A stretch of DNA of 64,000 nucleotides from Sclerurus mexicanus (lineage: Eukaryota > Chordata > Aves > Passeriformes > Furnariidae): NCBI GenBank assembly GCA_013396755.1, contig VWZF01002195.1:903191-967190 (forward strand). The letters run 5' to 3'. The position numbers were made by a program, and so were the translations under genes. This document shows, in pieces, positions 23,610 to 35,600 of this stretch (position 1 is the first letter of the stretch; the number at the start of each line of letters is the position of its first letter). The notes below the pieces were generated by a model that worked only from the letters and a program-made list of their open reading frames with translations, searched no databases and was not told the DNA's origin.

Positions 23610-26600
23610 GTAATAGTCAGCAAAATTGTTTTCTTACGTGTTTCCAGATTACATGGTGAAATAAATACATGTATGTCCTCCACATCTACAAGGGTTGCAG
23701 ATGTTTTATCCTTTTATTGCTTCCCAGTGATGTCCAAATCACCTATTTTGTAGGTCCTTTGCACTTCTCTTTCTGAAGAACAGTTGGAATGCCATGTGTT
23801 TCAAAGATGAAAGGTCATCTTACAGTGGGAGAAAGATGCTGCTCTTCAGTAGTAGAGAATTGTAAAATTGTCTTTAGTAGTTTGTGAAATTGTACTGACA
23901 TGTTTTTGTTGTCTCTTTTAATCTTCTCTCTCCTGAGCTTATAGCTGAGTTAGAAATAAGGAGACTTTAGTCTGCAGAATGGTTTGCAGCAAAGGAAGAG
24001 GTTTGGTCCTATAGAAATCAAACGGCTTGTCATAGACAGAGGGTGTGCCAAGTATTTATCGTATCAGCGAAGACTTAGAGGATACAGAGAAGATTTTAGC
24101 ATAGGCCTGAACTGAGAGGTCACAACACCAAAAGGGGAAGCAATTTTGCTCCCATGTACTGTCTTGTTTCTAGGCTGTTCCTTCTCCCTCCTTTCCCACT
24201 CTGGTCCTGGTGTCTCCAGATAAACTGATTTGACTTACCTGACTGGGCACAAACAAAAAGCCATTCTTGGTTAGTTTTCTGTTATTTTAGTGAATTGGCT
24301 TGTCATGCAGCTGCCTTGGGATAAGTACAGAAGGCAGCATGAGGAGTTTGGAGACTAGTACAGGACTGATCCTTTGATGAGCTCTTTGGGCATTGTTGCA
24401 AAAAGGTTTCTTTTCAAATTGGAGTGGCATGGAGGCTTAAAGTTACGAACAACTTGATATTTTTTCCTTATGGGGGGGAAGTGAGAAATATTTAGGATGA
24501 ATCCCAGTATTACTCAAGCTAAGTGAAAAATCAGAATGATAACCTCAAGTCACTGTTCCAGTAACAGTTCACATCTGAAGTACTAGAGGCTTGTATATTA
24601 ATTACATAGTAGATGAAATCTCAATTCTTGAAGTACTGTTTAAGATGCAGTACTCTCAATGCCATCAGTTCTGAGGGTGCTTTGACACGAAACTGAAAGA
24701 ACCTTGTGACAGATGAAAAGTTGGATGTACAGGAAAGAGCTTCCTTATGAATTACTGATGCAGGTGTATTTTTTTAGATTGTGCATGTTGCATTAGCAAC
24801 AAACTTGACTTCCAAGTTTTCACTTGGTGACTTTGTTTCAAACAGGGAATCTGCGGAAGACAACTGGATAGATGATATCCCTTTTTAAAAATTAGCAAAT
24901 ATCTTTATTTTCAAAAGATGTTGAACTAAAGTGTAAGTAAATATGAATACATACTGAAAATTGAATCAAACCTGGAGATGATCCAATATGTTTCTCTTTT
25001 TGTGTAGCTTTTAAAAATGCAGAAATGTTCTACGGTGTATATTTTAGTGAGTTTAAGGATTATGGGAATTAATTTCAGATGGGAAAAATTATTTGATTGT
25101 TCTTGAGCGTCCTTATTGCTCCTTGCACCCTCTCATGTTAAAACAATTGTATTGAAAAATCCGGAAATTTAGTATAGTGAATTCTGTTTATTCTGGTTTT
25201 AATTTTTGTGTTGTGTCTGTGTGTTTCAGCATGCATAGTTGGTTTTAATATTCTAATAAGAATGACTGAATGATATTTGGCATTGTCTGGTTTTGCCTTT
25301 ATCTATTAATTGCTTGAGTTTCCTTGTTGCTCTGTTTTGTTAGTCAATTGTTTGAGTTTCCTCATTGCGCTGTTTTGTTAGTCAGTGTGAATATACAGGA
25401 ATTTCAATTTAGCTTTTAAGGATAATAGTAACCAATCTTTTTATAGTTTCAGCTATATTCATTTCAACTGAATCCTAGGAACAGTAATATAAATAGAGAG
25501 CAGGGTGCAGTTAGTGACTCTCATATTGGAAGTAGGGCCAAATTATTGATAACTTCTTGACTGTGACTGCTGTCACTACTTATGTACTTAGCAGGTACCT
25601 TAAAGCAGGTAGTTCTTACTAATGTGATATTTTTGTGCTATTCTGCATTTCAAGATTTGATGAGTTTTTACTCTGGAAAACTCATTCTGGTAATTTTTTT
25701 TGCTTTATTTTCTAATTTTTATTGTTGGTAATCAGGTGCAATCTCCAACTCTTTTAGTGCTCATACATTCTGTATTAAAGGTAAATTCTTTCTCTGAAGT
25801 GGATTTAAGCACAAAGGAGTGGGATAATATGACTGCAGATTAGTCTACTATATGAACTGTGTTGTACAGATGTTCTTGTGTTTCACTTTAGCAGCACTGT
25901 GTAGGGGAAAGGGTGTGGTTATGGTTCCCTTTACAGAATTAAAGAATACAGCTGAGAGGTGTAATACATCAGATTACCAGCAGATGGTCTAATTGCAAGG
26001 TGATGTGAGTTCTATTACAACTGCTTTTCTTTTTGTGACAATGAATATATAAAAGCTTTGTTTAGTAATTGCTAAAGCTGGGAATGCAACAGAAAGGGAA
26101 CATGGTTTAGCACAAAGGAGATGCATGTTTTTGGAGGGAGGAGGGGAACATAAGACCAAAACCAGAAGAATTAAAAAAGAATTTCACTTATCAGTAAACA
26201 CCTTTATAGCCCTTCTGATAGCTAACCTTTATTAAGCTCTGTGTCCATTTGTGGGAACACTGTATTTGTGTATTTGTTTTGCTAGGAAAAATAATGTAGA
26301 GGATTGCCACTATTTTAACTATCTAGTTGTAGCTTTTAATTTCCTTTATGTAGAGGATGCACTGTTTGCACTTAATCAACACAATATTTACATGCCTTGT
26401 TCTGGGAAATTGTTGCATCTTTCCCAAATATATTAGGTGAAGGGTGTGCACCAAGGACATCTGTTTGTTTGAGACTAGTTTTAGAATCAGTTATGGTTTA
26501 AAGGGAAGCAGATCTTAATTCCTGGAAGGAGTCTTGGATGCTTGTAGGGAACACTGTCTTACCTAACATACTTGTATAAAAATGTTTCAAGTTCAATGTT

Positions 26601-29600
26601 GCTTAAACTGGTGATTTAATTTTATCTAACAAAAGGTACTTGTTCAATTACAGCCATATTTTCTGCTCTGAAGAATCTCCAGGAAAAAATTCATCGACTG
26701 GAGCTGGAAAGGTTTCAGGCAGAGGAGAATGTAAAACACCTCAGCAGGGAAACAGCAGACTATAAAAAAGTACTGAGTGAGCAAATGCAACACAAAGAGC
26801 ATGACAAGACTGAAGTGTCAAAGAAGAATCAAGGTTATTTGCAGACTTTATTTAGATACTACAGAACACTGATGTGGATTAAATTTGATTTTTATCAATG
26901 CATAAAATAATTCTAATTTACTTTGCTTGGCTTCTCTTAATTTACAATGACACATGGAGTTACAAATAAATAATTTAAAATAATACTTTGTTTTAGGTAT
27001 TTGCATGCATACAGAAGTGAATTAGGCTTAATTCTTTAGATGGTCCTTTTCTTGTTTGTTTTGGAACTGCCTTGAAAACAGAAAAAACATCCCAGAAACA
27101 AACAGTACATTATTTCAGTTTTTTACCTTCTGTTATCTTCAGAACTGGCTTCTCAGCTGGCAGCTGCTGAGTCTCGGTGCAGCCTTCTAGAAAAACAGCT
27201 GGACTACATGAGAAAAATGATCCAGCATGCAGAAAATGAGAAGTCACATCTCTTGGAGAAACAGGTGTGTTCTCAAAATTATCTCGGTATTAAATCATAA
27301 AAATCATTGTCATGATTTTTTATTGTTTCTATAATATTAATACTTTTAAGTGTGGTTGTCTATTTCAGGTGGTCTCTTTATACTTGACTTAGCTGTGGAT
27401 AGCTTCCCTACTTAAATTCCCCAGTCTTCTCATGACGCTGGTATTTTCTTTGTGCACTTGTTTCTGAGGCAATATCAGGCTCTGGTATCAATAAGAATTG
27501 TTTGGATCTGTATGATTTGCTTAGTGCAGTAGCACATCTTTATCCCTCAGTTTTACACCCACGTACCACTGGAAAAAAATGTCCCTTTTGTGTTTACACC
27601 CTTCAGATCTTTGGGAATATTCTTTGCTAGCACTGCTTTTGCTAAACTGGAGCTAAAATACTGATTCTGTACAAATAGCAGTAAAATTTCTATTTCCAAC
27701 CATCAGTGACTAGGATTTGGCCTATATCTGAAATGAACTTGAATTTTATTTCATAGGTGTATGGATCTGTTCATTGATCTCTGTGGCTGTTGTATTTCAG
27801 TCTGTTAAATATTTACTGAAGAAAAAAAAGAAAGCTATCTGTAATAGCAGCATAATGACTTTGGGATTTGTTTTTTTGTTTTTTATTATCACATTGGGTT
27901 TGGAGGAAGAAGAGACTGCAGAATCCTCTCTCATCAGAATGTGGTTGTGCGTGGTTCCCCAGCATTGGTGGACCAGTAGTAGAGTTTGCTCCCTGATTGT
28001 AGCACCATCTACAACTGCAAAAATGAAGTAGAAGTTCCTTTGGACTGTTTATGGGCCTCCTTTGTGCTCCAGACACAAGGCTTACTATAGATGGTCTTGT
28101 TTTATTGTTTACTTAAAATATGTTTTCAATTCTCTCTTCAAGGGTTCATTGGAGAGAGATCGACTTCTTGATCAATCACATGTTCAGTCTAAATTGGAAA
28201 AGCTGGATATGCTGGAAAAAGAGTATAGAAGACTTACTACGATGCAGTCCATAGCAGAGGTCTGTCATTTGTGTTTGATACTATATCAGATTTATCTTGT
28301 TTATTGTAATCAGCAATTGATAGTTATATATCAATAAAAGAGCTGTGCTATAAAGACAGTGATGAAACTTTTTAAAGCTGAAGTACTGTAAAAATTTGAA
28401 GTTATTGATAAAAGTTTACATGGCCAGGTGGGCTTTAGGTCACTGTACACTGCAAGAGTTGGTATTTTGTTAAGCCTTAACAGTGTCTGTTGGTCTTCCT
28501 CTTTTGTGCTTAGTTGGTGCCTAGGCACATAACTTTGTAGGCATTCCTAAGATCTCAACTTCTGAGTTGCCTTGCATGCTACTGAATAACTTGCAGTTCT
28601 TTTCTGTTATGACCCAGATTTAACTTGACTTTGGGATGTGTGTGGTTTTTTTTTTCTTTTAGCCCTCCTTCCTAAGAAACACAATTAATACCAGTTACTC
28701 TGTGTGCACGCTTATGGAGCCTGGCATGGCAAGGCCTCCAGCACTGGATGACTGTCAGTGGTTTGAACCAGCCTGCCTTTTCAGGACTCCTTTTGAATCA
28801 GTAGCTTTTACAAGTTCAACATGACTGTGTTTGGTCATACTCTGTTGTAGTGGGTTGACCTTTGAATATTTATAATTTTTGTAATTTTATAATGAGAAAT
28901 AAACCCAAATGTCACCCTGGGCTGCAGGGGAATCTCTGTTCTGGCACCTGAAGTACTTCGTCCCTCTCTTTCATTGATGTTGAGGTCTGCAGGGCTGTTT
29001 CTCTCGCGTATCCTCACTCTTCTGGCTACTGTTCCCTAGAAGGTCTTTTTCTGCTTCTTAATTCTTTTATCCCAGAGGTGCTGCCACCCTCGCTGATGGC
29101 CTCAGCAGTGGTTTGGTCTGTCTTGGAGCTGGCTGGCATTGGCTTCTCACAGAAGCCACTCCTGTAGCCCCTCACTACCGAAACCCTGCCACGTAAACCC
29201 TATAAGTCTTTCTGTATACTGTCTGTGGTGTTGGCTTCTGAGGTCCCTTCTGTGTACTTTCTGCTGCTGTAGGGAAACCCAAGCATGGTCTCCCAAGTCT
29301 CCCAAGCATGGAAACTACAGAGAACTTAACCAGAGAGAGGCTTCCACTTCCATATTTCTTCCATGCTCCCATGAAGGACTAGATAGTACATGATTTGATT
29401 GTGGTACTGAGGATGGCAGCTCTGGAGTCTGTCAAAATCATAGGCTTGCCACCCTGCACACCAGCCCTTACTGGATGCTGAAATTGATGGTGTTACTCCA
29501 GGAGAACATAAGGAGATGTTTGGTAGTACATTTTTTGCTACTTGACTTGCTGCAGTACTTCTAAACACTACAATTATTCTAAGTCCCTGAGCCAGGCCGT

Positions 29601-32600
29601 AACAAGCTGTTTAAGATCTTCACACCCCATTCTGATGAGCTGCAGTTGAGGAGTACAAGTGCCTGCATTGTTGACTTAGGCCAAACACTTGTAAAGAGAA
29701 ATAAGTGTCTTCTAGGTCTTGTTCACTGAAAGTAGCAGTAGTTTCTTACAGGGTCAAAGTTGTAGTAACTGGTTCAGCAACTGGAATTCTCTCTGAAGGG
29801 CTTTTACCAAGTTTTTGTCTGGTAGTAGCTGAAGAATAGTGAGTCTGGGTTGTTTGCCTTCTTGTGCATGGCTAGTGAAAACAATTTCAGCCTTAAGATT
29901 CTTTTTTTTTCTGGATCTAACTAAATGTCTTTGCTTCATCTTTAGGAATTAGTAGCTGTCACAGCTAAACCTATTTTAGTAGAACTGGCTGTTAAATTCA
30001 CAGAATTTTGAGGCAACTCTGGGAACTGAAAGAGATCTGGATTTAGCTGTGACTAAAGGTCATTTTCCTGGTGATCATAAGCCATTTTTTGGTTGACAGG
30101 TCTGTCTGCCTCTGTGGTTATGGGCTGTGTTCCTATGTGAGCATCTGTGTGGTAGGTGTTACCTTATAATCCTGAAAGAGTGACTACACTCTCTGCTCAG
30201 AACAGTTGCATCTGTTTTATCTTTGATCTCTGCTGTAGTTATGAGTACAGGAATGTTTTCAAGTTGAATTTGAAGCAAGAAATAATGACGGTTTCATACA
30301 TGGTGTGTTGAAATGGATGAACAGTGGTGAGGTGACTGCTCGTGAATGAGCAATGCTTTAACTGCCTATGATTTCAGACACTCCCAGAGCACAAGTTGTG
30401 TGTTGGTCTTACTAAGAGTGTTTAATCTTTGCAGAGCCACTACCTGGCCCTATAAGTGTATTATCATCAAGCAATTTGCTAATGTTAATATTACCTGTGA
30501 AAAGGAAATGCTGATATTCCTATTTATGTGAAGTACTGGTAATAGGAGTACTTACCCTGGAAAAGCTTTACAGGCATGTTAATTGCAACTGTAGTCCTGC
30601 AGTGTAGTCTCTGAGTAGCTTGATGAGAAGATCTGAACCTATCTGTGCCCAAGGGTGGAGTAAGGATGGGGTTGTTCCCTAAAAGGGTAGTATGGGCTCT
30701 GGTCTTGTGTGTAGCCAGGTGATCAGAATTTGAATGTATGACACTTTGAACAACTGTGGTTCATAGTAATTGATCTTAATGCTAACAGTGAGACTTAATA
30801 AACCCCCACTATTCTGGGAACAACAGAAGTGACGTGGCTGTATACTACCCGCATCTAGCTTTTCCTCTGTCCTCTGATTGCAAGGTGGTGAGAAGCAGCA
30901 ACTGCCGTTTCAGCTGGGTGTACACTGACTCTCAGCTGTCGAGCTGATGCTAATTTGCAAGGCAGTGGAGCACAGAGGTAAAAGCTGTCTTCAGTCTGGA
31001 GACATTTCCTCTCTGGTGGAACTAATTTGGGTGCTTATCCCAGCAGCCAATTTTATGACATTGGGGTGTTCCGTTTTTCAGAGGTCTCATAATTTTGTCT
31101 TGTTTGGTTAAAGTGTTTTGAAGGATGGGATGCCATCCAGAGGGTCCTGGACAAGCTTGAGAAGCATGCCAATGGGAACCTCATGAGGGTCAAAGAGGCT
31201 AAGTGCAAGATGCTACACCTGGGTCAGGGTGACACACCACCCCCCACCCCCCCCCCAGGCTGAAGAATGAAGGGATTGAGAGCAGCCCTGGCAAGAAGGG
31301 GCTCCTGTGCATAAAAAAAAGGACATGAGCCAACAGTGTGTGCTCACAGAAAGCCAACCATATCCTGGGCTGCATCAGAAGCAGTTTGGCCAGGAGGTCA
31401 AGGGGGGTGATCCTGCCCCTCCACTGTGCCCTCGTGAGACCCTGCCTGGAGTGCTGTGTCCAGCTCTGGGATCCTCAGCACAGGAAAGACAAGGAACTGT
31501 TGGATCAAGTCCAGAGGAGAGCCAAAAAGATGATCAGAGGGCTGGAACATCTCTCCTATGAAGACAGGCTAAGAGTGCTGGGACTCTTCAGCCTGGAGAA
31601 GAAAAGGCTCTGGGGAGATCTTATTGTGGCCTTTCAGTACTCAGAGGAGGCTTATAAGAAAAATGGGGGTGGATGTTTTTAGCAGGGCCTGTATCAATAA
31701 GACAAGGGGTAATGGTTTTAAACTAGGAGAGGGTAGACTCAGACTAAATACAAGGAAGAAATGAGGATGGGAAAACACTGAAACAGTTTGTACAAGAGGT
31801 GGTAAATGCCTAATTCCTGCAAATATTCAAGATCAGGTTGGATTGAGCTCTGAGCAACCTGGTCTAGTGAAAGATGTTCCTGCTCATGGCAAGGAGCTTG
31901 GACTTAGGTGACCTTTAAGGGTCCATTTCAACTCAAGCCATCCTATGATTTTGTCATTCTGAGTGAGATGACTGCATGAAACTTAATGTCTGTTTTTGCC
32001 TGTTTTCTAACAGAAACTGAAATATTTTGTTTCTGTTTTTTCATTGAAATTCTTTGCAATGGCTATTGGTGATCAAGCAGACTGTTTAGGCAGCCCACTT
32101 GCTATGCAGTGCTATCTTAGATGATGGGCAGTACCACTGGGGAGGGTCTGCTTGCTTGGCCCTATGACCTCTTTCTTAATAGTAGTCAAGTAATCTGTGC
32201 AATACTTTCATTTATAAACAAGAAAAACTTATTTTAGGAATCTAACTTGGATATATAACTTCCAATGTCATCTACTGTGGATGATACAGTAAGATGCACT
32301 CTTGCTGTGCAGTCTGAGCTGTATGCTGCAGCAGGATAGCTAGCTGAGGGAGTACTCATTCATTTCAGAATAAAAGCCTTGGCCCACCTTCCTGTCAATC
32401 TTCAATTTAAATGGAATATTTAATGCAATATTCATACTAAAAGTTCTGCCAGACTTAGCAGGTTACTAGAAGATCTTTATAGACTGACCACATGGAAATG
32501 AAGAGCTATGGCAATAACCAGGCACAAGGGCAGAAAATTATTTTAAGTTAACTGGAGTACCTGTTTTGAATGAAAAAATCCTCAGGAGGGTTCTTTTATT

Positions 32601-35600
32601 CAGTAGAAAAGTTGGTTCCTTTATATAGTGCCTTTGTCCTCAATGTTTGTCAAGGCTTTTGCCTTGTAACACATTTGTATAACAGCTCCTTATATTATTC
32701 TTCAGTTAATGCTTAAGTAAAGCAGAACTGAAATATTTACTACTGCAGTATAGTGCATTTATAAACAAACAGAAGTGTATAAATACAGCTGTTATTCTGT
32801 ATTGCATGCTCTTCTGCCTCAAGTTTGATCAGTGGCTTTGTGAATTGTCAGTCTTTGGGGAAGAGAAAGGAAGTTGTTTTGTGTACTGGAGCTCAGGATT
32901 GCATTTTTCTTTCTGCTGTATAAAGTCAGAAAGCTATTTGATAACTTTCATATTGGGAATTTCAGTGTATCCTGTTTAAACAATATTTTCATCTTGTTGG
33001 AGGGTTTACAAAGAAATGTGTGTTTTTGCTCTTAACCCTTTTCTTTGAAAAGGGGTTCCAAAAGAGCTCTTACATGCTTTTGTGATAAAAAAAGGAAATT
33101 ACTTCAGTTTTGTTTAAAGGTGTCTGAGGCATTGTACAAACTTTCCTCCTTTTTTAGGAAGGTGGCTAGATGTTCAAAAGTTCTTGTAAGACTGTAAGTT
33201 ACAGGTTTTAGAAAAAATACCATTAGTGGTCTAAATAAAGCAAGTCTTCTCTCACCTTTATAATGATACATGATATGTTTTTATTAGCTCTTTTGTAGTA
33301 CAAAGTCTTGGAGGATAATTTACACAAAGCAACCTACTTTCTAGAGTGTTTCTACCACTGAAGAGAGAGACAGCCTTCTGTATTACTCTGTCAGCTGTGA
33401 CTTAAATTCAGATACCAATTGTGGAAGTCAGAATAGAAAAATCAATTCGAGTTTTAAGCATAACATTTATGACTGCTGTATGTATGCCTATATAGACAAA
33501 GCATCAGCAATCACTCTAATGCTCAAGTCTTCACTTACCTTTAAGTCATAAGTTGAACTCATGGTTTTGCTCAAGCTCTTAATATTGTAGGCTTCAGGAA
33601 GAAAAGAATGTTTCATTAGTAATGCTATTATTTTTATTCAACTTTGACTAGAAAAAAATGAAAGAGCTGGAACAGAAGCTTCAGGAGGAAGAACATGCAA
33701 GGAAGCTTGTTCAGGAAAAAGCAGCTGAGGTAACCAACAGGAAATTTCTTTTGTACTGTTATGCACTGTAATTAGCACTTCCTTTTTATCAACTTTTCAG
33801 CTAAACTTACTGAAAGTGCTTCTCGTGTGCCTCAAAGAATAATAAGGTTTTTTGGGTTTTTTCTTCCTGTCTGAGGTACCAAATGTTCTGAAGCTCTCTG
33901 AGCTTGTTGGAAACCTTTTTCTAGCAGCACCTGTGCACTGAAGCATTGATTTCCTCACTAAAAGGAGTTAGCTGGAAAAGAGCAGTAGAAATTCAGACTG
34001 AGTATGCATGGGGATCTCTAAATAGATCACAATCAACAAGTGTGCTCCCATGTTCATAATTGTAATCAAAATATTAAAATATTTTAGGAGGCAAAAAAAG
34101 AGACAATATACTTTTAGTTTATGAGCCCATAATGATGCTGCTCTTTTGGTTTGGTGATTGGTTTTTTTTTGTAGTTTATTTGTTCAGAGGGGTTTTTTTT
34201 TTACTGTCAAATTTAATAAAACAGAAGGAATAGTTGCCTATTAATTATATGCCATGGGATCAATTTAACAGAGTTGGGTGGCCTGATTTCCGTAATACTT
34301 TGTCAAGTGTAGAGCACAGCTGATGTTTTGGCACTTGCCTGCATGGGACTAATGCAGTAAGGCTATTTCTCTAACTTAGTGGGATTACTGATGAGTAGTG
34401 CTATAAGAGGAAATATTTAATGTTTAAATTGACCTGGGTAAGGAAAAGTAGCTTACAAATTTGCAGCCCTTGCTTTCAAAGAGCCTGTATTTTAAAAACT
34501 TTTGGTTTGCAATTCTCTGCTTACTCTGTCTCTTATTTGTTGATGTAATTTCAGTAACTCCCCTTATTCTCTCAATTAAAGCTTCAGACAGGCCTGGAAA
34601 CCAACAGACTACTTATTCAAGCAGCATCACCATTGCTTTCTCCGAAAACAAAACAACCCAGAAAAAAATCTAAGCAGCCAGAGAAGGTAAGATGGGGGGA
34701 AGAGAAAGGCAGTTACTTAGGGGTTAAATAAGGCTGTGTGTGTGTGATCAGGAAGTAGGTTACTTCCTTTATTCCACAGTAAAGGGAAAATGGGTTTGCT
34801 GTAGTGTAGTCTTTGCTAAATATTTCTCCTCTTCCTTTCCAGAAATGCTCTCTTGGAAGCCATCCTGCTGTGCAGCCCCATTACAGACTGTGTCTGGGTG
34901 ATGTACCCTTTGTGGCTGGGAAGGTGAGCTGATTAATACCAAAGCTTAATGCTCAGTAGCTGTAGCTCCTTAAGTGACTTTGGCTTGGTGCACTCCTGAC
35001 ACCCAGTGGTCACATCACTTGATTTTCTTTGGTGCTTTTCTTCAGTTTGTTTTCAAAATACTTGTTGGATATTGATAACTTGCTGAGCTGACATTTCCAA
35101 AAATGGGTCTGCACTGTGCTGCTTGAAAAGCTGTTCTTGTTAGTGTCTATTAATTTGGACAGAAAATACATTCTTGGCAGCAAAGCAAAACCGTTACTGT
35201 TTTTAACTGTTCTTTGGTATTATCAAGTTGTTGACAATGCCATTTAAAAGAAGCCTCTTTTACTTTTCCTTCCAGTCTACTAGTCCCAGTCACTCAGTTG
35301 CTGCCAACGTGCAACATGTCCTACACCTGATGAAACAGCACACAAAAGCTTTATGTAACAGACACGTGGTAAATGATACTCCACTGGCAAGACCCATCAG
35401 TGCTGGTCATCCTGTCAGCAAAAGCAGAAGGCCATCCCTGCCAATGGACTCATCTTCATCTCAGGAAGAGCTCTCAGAAGTGTTGCTAACTTTACAAGAT
35501 GAATTTGGACAGATGAGTTTGTGAGTTTGGTGTATTGTCCATTGCAGATTATGAATGTAAATGTTGTATGTTTTTGCCTTTTGCTTTGAACTTGGAAGGT

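Noticed and set aside
31307..31682. Two overlapping plus-strand frames of 84 and 114 codons
   Set aside because: They are pieces of the CR1 ORF end in two frames, not a host gene.
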